Shown: piece by piece, positions 25,001-37,000 of the stretch | Layout of the letters: each line of letters starts with the position of its first letter | How positions within the stretch are numbered: the stretch's first letter is position 1 | Source of the DNA: Chelonoidis abingdonii | Taxonomy: Eukaryota > Chordata > Testudines > Testudinidae | DNA: 64,000 nt | NCBI RefSeq assembly: GCF_003597395.2 | Contig: NC_133773.1 | Coordinates: 63,217,754-63,281,753 of the forward strand | Direction: 5' to 3' | Made by a program: the position numbers and the translations under genes | Notes under the pieces: generated by a model | Told to the model about the DNA's origin: nothing | The model's input: only the letters and a program-made list of their open reading frames with translations | Database searches by the model: none

Positions 25001-28000
25001 AGCTAAATGTTTGCTTACATGTACACTTAGCACTTCGTAAAAATTGTTCCATTATAAAAATAAAACTCACCTGTCTCTGCCTCAGCCCCCTACCCGCTAA
25101 TGCAGTGGTGCTGCTGTTGCTGGCACTGGGAGCCTTTCTGTGCACTTTGCTTCAGCAGGGGCCTTCAGCAGAGATTTCTGATGAATATTTCCCCCAGCAG
25201 GAAGAGTCTTTGCTGACGGCCCCCTGCAGGAGTGGAAGGCATGGAGATGCTTCCAGTCACAGTATTAGCAGCAGCAGGACAAGACGTCGTGATTTCTAAG
25301 CTTAGTTTAGTAATCTCTTAATTAGGAGGAAACCCAAAATGGGCATATCTGAGGCCCCCCCCCCCCAAAAAAAAAAAAAAAAAGAATTCTCATACGCTCA
25401 TGGCTCTCCCATGAACACTTCATGATTCTCCAAGGGAGCCATGGGTCACAGTTTTGGGGGCACTGGTGTAGCACATACAAATTTTGCCAACGTCTGAAAA
25501 AAAAAAAATGCGGAATCTGACCAATCTGGAAATATACCATTCTCCAAAACAGCATCAGCAGTGTGTCAGATGATAAAAAACTGCAGAGGACAACATAGCC
25601 TAACTGCATTTGGCAAAATGATGTGCTGCTTCAATCTCTGACTATGGTATGTATTTTGCATTAATTCTTTGACATGTAAGATTAGACTGATCAGTGAAGG
25701 TGCTGACAGATACTGCTATCAATATAGTTTAGCTTTGCTGATTTTTTTTTTCTTTTAATGTAACTTTAACCCCTTGGCACTGACAGATCTAAAGTTGCAA
25801 CCATTAAGTGCCTAATGCATTTTGCATTAACACTGAGTATTTGGTAAACCCAGCTAAACTAATTTTGAATAGCTATGGAAGAATGATTCAGTATATATAA
25901 GTTGAATTGTTTTGCGAAATTGAGTGTATTGAAAAAGGCAATTAGATCAGTTCATTGTCTTAAAAGAGAAAAGATGGGAACATGATTTTTATTTCTGATA
26001 TCTATTTAGGACTTAATTGGTTGGTTAGATTGAGAGTGACAAAAAAAACCAAGTCATGTTAACAAAGGATCCATTATTGTTTAACTTATGATTTCCTGAC
26101 AATACAAAGCATGCACATTACCTGCCCCTTTTTGTGAAGATTGAAATCTGTACTGCCTCCTCTGTCCCCAAATCAGGCGTCTGCACATAGGAAAGAGGCC
26201 TGCTTGGGGCAAGTGGTAGATGTGTTAGATTGCCATTTGTGTTAGCTGTCTTGTCCTGTGATGAGTCCTCTGAGAAGTCTTAAATGTTAATAAGGCTTTA
26301 TTAACGTGCAAGTGGTGCACTTCCATGCTATGTAACTTTGGGGACAATGAAGTGCTATGTAGACCCTTGTGATGTGGCTCCAAATGGATGCTGATAACCC
26401 TGGCGGATTCCCTATGTACAGTGCAGTTCTTGGGCAACCCAGCAGGCAAATCAGATCATTCTGTTTGAAGACTAACCTCACCCAGCCAATCTGGTAGAGT
26501 TTTTATCTCTTCTGTTACATCTCTGGCACTTTTCTGGAGATGAGGATTACCTGGTCCACTAAATGTAATGTTTGTTCACATTTAATAACTATAACATTAT
26601 TTACAAAAGTTATTGTAATGTGTCTTAATTATTGATCAACTTTCATGTAAAATGTAGGCAAATTCTTACTCGCTTTCTGAAGGCTTGCAGGCCTGCCTCT
26701 TACGTATTTTCTCCTGTTTTATTTCTTTTCATTTTCTCCGATCTCTCCATGCTGTCTGTCATCTCATAATCCGCAAATCTGCTGTTTGTTTTACATGTAG
26801 ATGCAATTTAGTTTTCAAAGTTTTTTTCCTCATTTATTCTAAGTTGTGGAAGAGTGTGCAAAGAGGAAGAATATGTTTCAAGGGGATGTTGATCACTATT
26901 CAAATTGGTCTGCAAAATTCATCCTATAACTTTTTTAAAACATCTGATATTTTGTATGCAGTGGTGAAAGATAACGTTATATCAAGTCTGTGGTGATACC
27001 AGATACTCAGTGCATGTGAAGACTTAACTTGGCTAAAGGAGAGAGACATGGATTTGAAGAGTACTTTCTGACACCAACTAAGGATTTGTCTGGTTTCTTC
27101 CCTCTTCTTCAGTGTTAAGAAAGATTGTTCTTCAGTCTGGGGCACCCTTGATTCAGATTCTTTTGTTCTGAGAGTGACTGAAATGAAGGACAGTTAAATC
27201 AGAATGGTTATTCCAGTCAATTTGAAATAACTGATATATGGAAACTAGTATGAATACTTACAGCTACTAGTGTAAAGATCCTAGTGCACACACTTAATAT
27301 GCTATGGATTTGAATCACTGTATGATTTTTAGTTGCATATTCAAAATTTGAAATGGGACAGGATACAATTTTTTAAATATTTTCCAAAGAAAAATTCACC
27401 TATAGTCTTCAAACATTCTCAAATGTGTAAATATAAGACATCTGTTAGCATAAATAAACTCCGATGTAAAGTATATATGAAACTTAATTTGGCATCAGCT
27501 TGTGAAACTGGAGAATTATGGGATAAGCAAAGTGAGTACACTTTTCTTGCAGTTTTTGAATATAATAAGAGAAAACAGTAGACTGCAGATTAACAAAATT
27601 CTGCATCCTTTGTATATTTGATATGTCAGCAAAGTGAAAAACATGCCATATGTTCATGTTTCGGCAAGGACAAACCTTTTGTTCTGTTTTATACCACGAG
27701 CAAGATATGGACTAGCAGAGCCTGAGGGCCCACAAACATATTACCTGACATAGCACATTCAGATCAGCATAATGTTTACAGGATTGAGCAACAGGAGTCA
27801 TATTAGAAAATAATTAAGCACGTCCTCTACTCAGAACTTCAACTGAAATATTGAATAACTGGAGAATGTGCCATAGGGATGGTCATTAATTTTGCAGCAC
27901 TAATTGGAGAGGAGAATTTTGCAATTGTTTTGGAACTTTACATCTTTGACAGGAAAATGTATTGATCTTCAGCACAAGAGGGAGATGGAATATTTGACTT

Positions 28001-31000
28001 TTTTGTGATAAATGCCATTTTTTGACTATGCAGTCTTGGACACTTTATTTTGGAATAATCCTCCAGAGTTTGTTTGTCTGCATAATCATAGTGTGTATGT
28101 GTGAAGTTTACATTGGCTTTTAAACCCTTTGAAGTACTTTAATAGGCTTGGAGGCTGTGTTGTGCTATGCTCAGCTACTAGCTTGAAGGACTTGTGAGCA
28201 TGGGAGCAGTTTCATGCTTAGCCATTCTGAAGGAGAAGCCAAGTTTGCAGACGGAATAGATCACTCTTGGACTGGGGTTGGTTAGTCTGACCTCAGACAC
28301 CACCACCTCCCACTATCATCAAGAGATGGAAGAGAGTTCTCCCTGTGGCTTCTGGGGATGGGGTGGGCTCGCAACCTACTTCAGTAGTGAAAATCTATTA
28401 TGGTAGCTCAAATTAAGGTTGTAGCCAGTCTCCCACATTAGATAGGAAAGGAGAACAAAAATGTGTGGGATTTTTGGGAGGTGGGATGGGGAAAGAGAAG
28501 GAGAACCAGGAACCCGAAAAACAGAAAGGGAGGGGGGAGGAGGTGTGGAGAAGCAACTTTTATGGGTTAGCATGTGAAATATGAGTTTCTTTCACTACTA
28601 GTACATTTAATCACTATTATATTAAATGCATAGCTGTACTGTAAAAATCTAATCCAAACTTGGGCCTTGTCTGTACTACATAGGTTTGCTGACAAAATAG
28701 TGGAGATGTACACACAACAATGCTCCTCCTACCCATTTAACTAGTTGTCAGAGAAAAACATAGTTCTCACTCTCTGGTTGGGTGCAGCGAAGTCAGATAC
28801 TTTATTCTCAAGCAATTGCATAGAGGGAGAGAGTGCTCTAGGACACAGGGTTTCCCCCTTCTAGGCAGGTCTCTCTACAGGTAAAGAATTACAGCCAGCA
28901 TTTATACCTTTATTGCAAACAGTAAGCAACCCTGCACAGACAATAATAAGCAACAGCTGCATTTTGTTTATACATAGGTCATCCTGATAACTTATTTTTC
29001 TCACATATTTAGACTCTAGTCTACATTCCATATTTGTCTATACAATGTCACAACAACTTCTCACACAACTTCCCACATGCCTCACACAATCCTTACTTCT
29101 ACAAATCTCGCGTTATTAGGGTTACAGCTAGCCTGACTCTAACAGAGACTGTCATATATTGAAATCCCCTTTAAATCCCTGTCAGTTCTTTCTCTACTTC
29201 CACATTGTGTTATACTGAAATAATAAATCCATTTCGACGAGTGGCATAAAGCTTTTGGTTGCAAAATTAGTGACACTGTGTCACTGTAGACACAGGGAAA
29301 CGTAAGCAAGCACACAGTGGCCTCGAGGCATTGTACAATGGCTATCATTGCACTTTCTACTCAGCTGCTCTACAGCCAGATATACATGTGTGTGCTCCTT
29401 CCCCCTCACCCCCAAAGCCCTGAGAATTTTTGAAATTCCACTTAGTTTACTTGACGTGGACAGCTCACATCACATCTTCTTAGCTGACCATGCTGGCTTT
29501 CTGCAGCAAACGGCTCCTGTGTGGAGTACACCTGAGTTGTTGGGTCTGGGAAGAGAGGAGGCTGTGCAGTTGCAACTCTGATCCAGCCATAGGAACTTTG
29601 ACACCTATGAGCAGCTTGCTCGTGGCATGGATGAGGAGGGGCATGAAAGGGGAACACAGCAGTGCTGTGCTAAGATAAAGGAGCTGAGGTAGGCGTACCA
29701 GAAGACTGCCCCTGCAGCCCATACAGATGTGCATTCCTTGTCCTCCCCAAATTTCTCTCAGGTACTGCGATGGGCTGGGAACCTCTTGCACTCCACCCCT
29801 CTGCACGTTTTCCATAAAGACAGGTGGATTTACATGCAGTTCTGAGATCTTCACTTCAGTGAGTGTTGCTCGCTGTCATGTCCATTGTAAGAAACGTTAA
29901 TCTGTATATTGCTGTTTCATAAAAATTGAGTCTTACAAAATCAGTGACTCTTTATTTGTGACCTACACAAGGTGATTGCAACATAAATTCAAATACAGTG
30001 GCAATCACCATATTTGCAAATTATAATTAATGCTCAGGTAGAAATCATTACACTGGTCATTCAAAATGGCAAGTAAACAATGCCTGCCTCAGTTCATTAC
30101 AGAAAGACACATTGCAGGGGTTCATTGTCAAAATGCTGTTTCAAAGCCTCCCTGATTTGAATTGCCCCCTACTGAGCCCCTCTAATAGCCCTGGTGTCTT
30201 GCTGCTCAAAATCAGCTGCCAGGTGATCCACTGCAGTGCTCCAGCCCTGGGAAAATTTTTCTCCTTAGCTTCACAAATGTTATGAAGAGCACAGCAAGCT
30301 GCTATCACCATTGGAATATTTTCCTCACTGAGGTCTAACCTGCCAAATGCACATTCTACTGTCATTATGCACCTGCTGAGCCTGTTGTTGAAGTGCTTCT
30401 TGCTGCTGTGAAGGTTTCCAGTGTATGGCTTGATGAACTACAGGTATAAGGGGTAAGTTGAGTTTCCCAGGATCACTATAGGCATTTCCACATCCCCTAT
30501 TGGAACCTTCTGGTCTGGAAAGAAAGTTTCTGCATGCAGCTGTCTATACAGGCCAGCATCATGCACCTTTCCTAAGCAGCCCATGTTGATGTTAGTGAAA
30601 CAACGCCAGCGATTTACCAGCCTGCAATACCACAGAGAAGTAGCCTTTTTTGTTGATGTACTCCATCATGAGATGGTCTGGAGCCAAAATTGGTATACAT
30701 ATGCTATCTATTGCCCTGCCAAAGTTAGGGAACCCCATTGCCATAAAGCCATCTGTTATTTCCTGCACGTTGCCTGGAGTCACAGTCCTTCGTAGCAGAA
30801 GGCTATTAATGGCCTTGTACACTTGCATCACCACAATCCCTATGGTGGCCTTCCCAAATCCAAACTGATTTGCGATTGGGTGGTAGCAGTCTGGAATTGC
30901 CAGCTTCCACGCAGTGATTGTCATTTGCTTTTCCACCATTAGGGCAGCTCTCATTTCCGTGCCTTTGTGCTGCAGGGGAGGGCAAGCTCTGCATACAGTT

Positions 31001-34000
31001 CAAAGGAGGTGGCTTTGAGCATAGAAAAGTTCTGCAGCCACTGCGTGTTATTCTATACCTGCATCACAATCTGATCCTACCACTCAGTGCTTGGTTCTCA
31101 AGCCCAATAGCTGCTCTGTGAATGCCAACATCAATCTGGAAATGTTTCTTTCCATAGCAGACAGCAGGGCAGGCAGCATGAATTTCTGTTCATTCATAAC
31201 ACTTGTCACAAGACTGGCCCCAGCACCGTGATGAGTGCAAAGCTTACAGGGGCAGCTGAAAAACAGCATGAAATGCAGTTGGAAGCCCTTGGAATTATGC
31301 ATCGTGGGGGGCAGTGATCTTGCCTCATGATGCACTGTAATCAACTCCTAGCAGGCAAGAGTGATTTGCACAGTAGGATAACTACCCATGGTGTACTCCT
31401 CTGTCAGCGCTAGAATACCAACTGTGGATGCACTCCACTGACGCCAAGAGTGTTGTGTGAATGTGCACGAGTGATTTAATTACGATTAAGGCTCCATGTT
31501 TGTCACGGTGGTTGCAGAAGTCACGGATTCCATGACTTCCTGCAACCACTGTAACTTCTGCACCATAACTTCTGCAGCAGTTGCTGTGGCTGTTCCTGGG
31601 TGGTCCTGGGGTCAGCCACACTGGCCACTGCTGGAGCAGCTCTGAAGCCAGCTGCTGCTCTGGTGGCCCCAGGCAGTTGCCCCTGGGGACTGCCTGAGCA
31701 GTGACTGACGTTGCTGGCCCTGAAGACCGCCTGAGCAGCAGTCCCGGGGGCAGTGGGAGCAGCCACAGCTGAGCAGCTCCCAGCAGTGATCCCAGGGCAG
31801 CTACTGGTCCCATGGGGCTCCCCCAGCCATGGCAGGAGCGGCAGCAGATGCGCTTCCCACCCCACCACGCTCTTCCCCTTGGCAGCTGGTGCCGCGGGCT
31901 CCTCTCCCCAACAAGGTCCCCCCTTCCCAAGAGTCAATCAGGGGTATTTATGGTATAAGTCATGGACAGGTCACATTCATTCATATATATTAATATCAAT
32001 TTGATGCTATTTATAAAGCCAGGTAAGAGAAGCTGAAGTTGTCATTTCATGAAGTATGAAACTCTTGCAGTTCATAAACGCAGCACCAGGAAAAGAGCTA
32101 GCTTTTGGATGAACACGTTCTGTATGTTTAAGCAGTATGTATCTGGAAATGTTTGCCATAACTATATCTCTGTTGTAGCCTGGGAAGGATTTGGATTAAT
32201 TTTTATGCAGAGATGTGTGCAGTTTGGAAATCTGACACATCTCCCTTACAGTAGAATGTACAGTGAAACCCTGCTATAACACGATGTTTGGGGTCCAAAA
32301 AATTCCATCGTGATAAATGTGGGGTCACGGTATAGCGGGGTTTCAAGCCGGTCAGTTTAAGTCAGTGGTCCCCAATGCGGTGTATTGCTGTGCAGTGCCT
32401 AGTGCCCAGCAGGGGAGAGAAGCTGCGGCTCCATGCCTGCTGGAGACAGAACTCCGAGGCTGTGGGCGCCGGTGTTCTCTGTCCCCGGCAGGTGTGGAGC
32501 CGCGGCTCTTCCCCTGCTGGGCACTAGGTGGGGGCATATCAATGTCCCGGCGGGCGCCATGGCATTGGGGACCACTGGTATTAGCCCTTAAAGGGGAACC
32601 AACTTATGATCATGTTATATGCGATTTCACATTATGGCGGGGTGCGTTATTACAAGGTTTGACTGTAACTGACATTTTTTGGACAATGTATTAGGGATTT
32701 ACCTTTGAAAATTATTTGTGTAAAATGTATTTCCTCTAATTGCTTTATTGAACTTAGTAAAAGTTCTTAAAAAACAAACCAACCCAAAATGCTGAATGGG
32801 GTTGTCTTGTTTTCAGAGTTGTAGGGAATCAAGAAAAGATGACATAAATCAATACAATAATAACTTTTGTAACATACTGTACAGCATTATCAATACATCA
32901 GAAATACTGTTTGAGAAAGCAGTGGTTATGGCATTCATACTTACTGATTGCTGAACAATTTTTTTTAAGGTTGGGAAGGTCCTCCCCCACCTCGTGGCTG
33001 TGAAGTTTTTGTGGGAAAGATTCCTCGTGATATGTATGAAGATGAATTAGTCCCTGTTTTTGAGAGAGCTGGGAAGATTTATGAATTTAGATTGATGATG
33101 GAATTTAGTGGTGAGAATCGAGGATATGCCTTTGTGATGTACACAACTAAAGAAGAAGCCCAGCTAGCCATCAGGATCCTTAATAATTATGAAATTCGTC
33201 CAGGAAAATTTATTGGTGTCTGTGTAAGTTTAGACAACTGCAGATTATTTATTGGAGCTATTCCAAAAGAGAAAAAGAAAGAAGAAATCTTGGATGAAAT
33301 GAAGAAAGTTACAGAAGGAGTGGTTGATGTTATTGTTTATCCAAGTGCTACTGACAAAACTAAAAACCGTGGCTTTGCCTTTGTAGAATATGAGTCTCAC
33401 AGAGCTGCTGCTATGGCTAGAAGAAAGCTAATTCCAGGTAAGCCTTTTAATTTTAATATTAAATGTGCAGTTTATAAATCAAAGCATTTATAATAGATCT
33501 CCACTTTTGGATCTGTGCTTACACCTCCTTTATCTTACTCAGTTGATTTCCGTGGGACATGACACACGCTTAGTTCTCTCTTGAACAAGGATTTTTTTAA
33601 ATTGAGGGATGAACATACTGGAATTGGGAAAGGGGGAGAGAGCAAAAGGTTCAGTAGCAAGGGAGAGAGTTGGAAGGAAGAGGAGTGAAGAGATCAGGGG
33701 AAGCAGAGCTGGAGAAACAAGAAAGACAAAGAAAATGTGTGAAATCCTGGCCCCATTGAAATGATTGACAGAACTATTGACTTCACCCAAAGTCTTATGT
33801 TTGGTCACAGACAAGAAGCATTGACTTTAAAGAAACTTATCTAAGCCTTGAAAAGTAATAAGAGAAATAATAAGGCCAACTCAACAAATGTAAGAAAAAA
33901 AAATGGTATGGCACTCCAAATTTGAACTTTTTTAAAACATAACATTCTTTATGATCTTCTGTGAATTTGTTTAATGGATATTAGGGAAATAATTTAACAG

Positions 34001-37000
34001 GGCTCATTCTAACATGGACACACATTATTTTGTATTTTGTTTCCCCATCCCACCTCCCCCCAAAGTATGACTATTTAAAAATACATTGCATCATCAACTG
34101 GCAAAATATTTGACTAATTGAAAATACATAGATTTCACAAAAGCAATCATCTTTAGCAAAACTGGCACTGGTTGTAGTTTAAGCAAAAGCAGACTGAGTA
34201 CTTTTTAAACAGAGGAACATTGCTGAATTTTTTGCAAAATTTTATTTTTCTTGTTGACCTCTGTACTTTCAAGCAATGTTTGTTTAGCGAAGTGAATGCA
34301 AATAAAACATTTCATCATGGCTTGTTTCAAATTTAGTATTATAAATAACATAAGCTTATTTCAGTGTTTTGGTTCCTGGAATGGTTAATGAATATTATTT
34401 ATCACTTAGCTTTCTTTTTTCACTATTATGCATGTTACTTAAATCTAATACTACTTTTGTCCTAGGAACATTCCAGCTATGGGGACATACTATTCAAGTA
34501 GACTGGGCAGACCCAGAGAAAGAAGTTGATGAAGAAACAATGCAGAGGGTTAAAGTCTTGTATGTGAGAAACTTAATGATCTCTACTACAGAGGATGCAA
34601 TTAAGGCTGAATTTAACAAATTTAAGCCAGGAGCAGTTGAACGTGTGAAGAAACTGAGAGACTATGCTTTTGTTCATTTTTTCAACCGAGAGGATGCAGT
34701 TACAGCTATGTCAATTATGAATGGAAAATGCATTGATGGTGCTAGTATTGAGGTAACACTGGCAAAACCTGTAAATAAAGAAAGCACTTGGAGACAGCAT
34801 CTTAATGGTCAGATTAATACCAATTCTGAAAATCTTCTAGTTTTTGCTAACAAGGAAGATGGTCATCAAAAACCGTTAGGAAAACCAGCAAATCTTTCCA
34901 TTCGTCTTAATGGTCAGCACAGTCCAACCCCCCCTGAAATTGAAAGGTGTACTTACTCATTTTTCCCAGGGACAAAGCTTACTCCAATTAGCATGTATTC
35001 TTTAAAATCCAATCATTTCAGTTCTGCAGTAATGCATTTGGATTATTACTGCAACAAAAATAACTGGGCACCACCAGAATATTATTTATATTCAACAACA
35101 AGTCAGGATGGAAAAGTACTCTTGGTATATAAAATAGTTATTCCTACTATTGCAAATGGATCCCAGAGTTATTTTATGCCAGACAAACTCTGCACAACAT
35201 TAGAAGACGCAAAGGAATTGGCAGCCCAGTTTACACTGCTACATTTAGGTAAGTTTAAGAATTATTTTAATTAGTTCTTAAGAATTGAAACTAGGTTACT
35301 TTAAATTTGTTCTGTGTGTACATAGCCCACAGGCAGCAAGTATGTAGGCTAAGTGCATCTTCTTTCCTGTATTCTCAGTTCATCAGTCTAGAGCTTTAGG
35401 ATGGTGTCACTGTTGCTCATATAAACCAGAAGCACAGCAGTAAGGAAATCTTCAACTTCACACTTCCAGGGCCATTTTTCTGCTTTAGTTCCTTCACATG
35501 AATGCAGGTTTTAACAATGCATCTCTTATTTTTGATCTTTTTCCTACTTCTGTTTTATACTTTTTCCCATTTCATCTTCTCATTTTAATTGAGTACAAAG
35601 TGGGCTCCAATAGGAGTTTCATCATCAGATGGTATACATTTTGCCCACAGGAATGATTGAGACCATAGGCTACAGGAGAATTACCAGGAAGAAGAAACAG
35701 TTACATGTCAGGAAGAGCTATAGCTGCTTTCAGGAGGGATTGACTTACCTGTCTTTTAGAACCAAGGACTGTGGCAATAGAAAGGTGGCTTTACAACTGC
35801 CTACCTTGTCTTGGGTCCCGTGCCGCAGGCGGCTTGGCTAGACCAAAAGGATAGAGCTCTATCTGAAGCTGAGAATCAGGGTGGATCATTAAATCATTAG
35901 CCAGGAAGACTCTCTATTTAATCATGGATTTCTACATAAAAGTGCATTCTCGTTGGTTGTTATAACCTTAATACATATTCTTCACAACTCAGAGATAGAT
36001 ATATAGTGTGTACCTTCTAAAAATGAAACCTACATTTTTAAAGTGATTTATTCTGAAAACTTTTCAGATTAGTTTTACAACTATATCAGAAAACGAATAA
36101 ATGTTTGGTTATTTCATTTACCAAAGGTAATTGAAGCAGATATTTATGAAGTAACTGGGAGGTGAACTATCTCCAGTTCAATCATTAATATTTGGAGGAT
36201 TTTCTTGCTATGCTGTATTAGGAGGAGAACATCACCAGACAGACATTTAAATTTGTTTTATTTAACTAAAACCAACATTATGTATTCTGGATTTCTTTCT
36301 TCAACAGTAGACGTATAATATTTTAACAAAACAAGCATATGAATTTTTGAATTTAAACATTCACGTTTTTTAAAATAGCTTTGTTTTTGTTAAAATTGTT
36401 TTGAACTAAAATAGTTAAATGAATATTAAAAAAAACCCCAAAATTAAATCAACTATGTCAGCCAGGTCAACATGAGAAACTTAAAAAATTGGCTTATTCA
36501 GCTAACTCAGCCGTCTTCACCTTCATTTTCCTGTCTGTTCATAATCTGGAAAAGAATAACAAGCTTTCCTGCTTTTTCAGGTCCCAAATGATTTCTCAAT
36601 TTGGAGTGAATTAGTCCAAAGGAATAAAATATTCTTTCTACACTTGCAGAAAAAGCTACTGCTATTAAAAGTGAGATAAGCCCTTGGAATCAGAGTGTTG
36701 AAGTGCTTAAGTGACTTCCACGAGTTCATGATGTGACTGTCTTTAAAACGTCATCAGCAAACATATTTCTTGAATGGATCACCCTTAGCTCTGAAGTTTA
36801 TTATAGTTGGCATGATGGAGAGATGATTGCTGGATATCCATGTCATAACCAACTCCTCTTCTTCAGCAGTTAAGGTTTGACCCTGGTACTGAATATTGAG
36901 AATATTGTCAAGAAAATGAGCTGGAGAAAGTGCTTGTCCCATTTGTTTTTTTAATGCTTGTAATTTAACTCTGTCATTGTGTATTTCTCTGTTTAAGATC

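Larger units (their letters stand above)
28662..31484. mobile_element. PIF/Harbinger transposon relic with two divergent genes
   Basis: The left end, GGGCCTTGTCTGTACTACAT at 28662, is Harbinger-like. The body carries a Myb/SANT-like gene relic on the + strand and a DDE transposase relic on the - strand. The right end is lost where another repeat starts near 31484 (TTTGTCACGGTGGTTGC). A solo LTR (28746-29144) sits near the left end. Boundaries are approximate. Confidence 0.7.

Noticed and set aside
25105..25299. Open frame starting [16 protein letters not shown] resembling a signal peptide
   Set aside because: Only 64 codons, no downstream domain or splice partner, and within a repeat-rich intron; a hydrophobic start alone is not enough.
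31382..31937. Two overlapping minus-strand open frames of 182 and 138 codons
   Set aside because: They lie in a GC-rich dispersed repeat, have biased composition and no known domain.
34369..34465. In-frame ATG and hydrophobic leader upstream of RBM46 coding exon 3
   Set aside because: It lies before the acceptor CCTAG and is intron read-through; the protein family continues directly from the previous exon.
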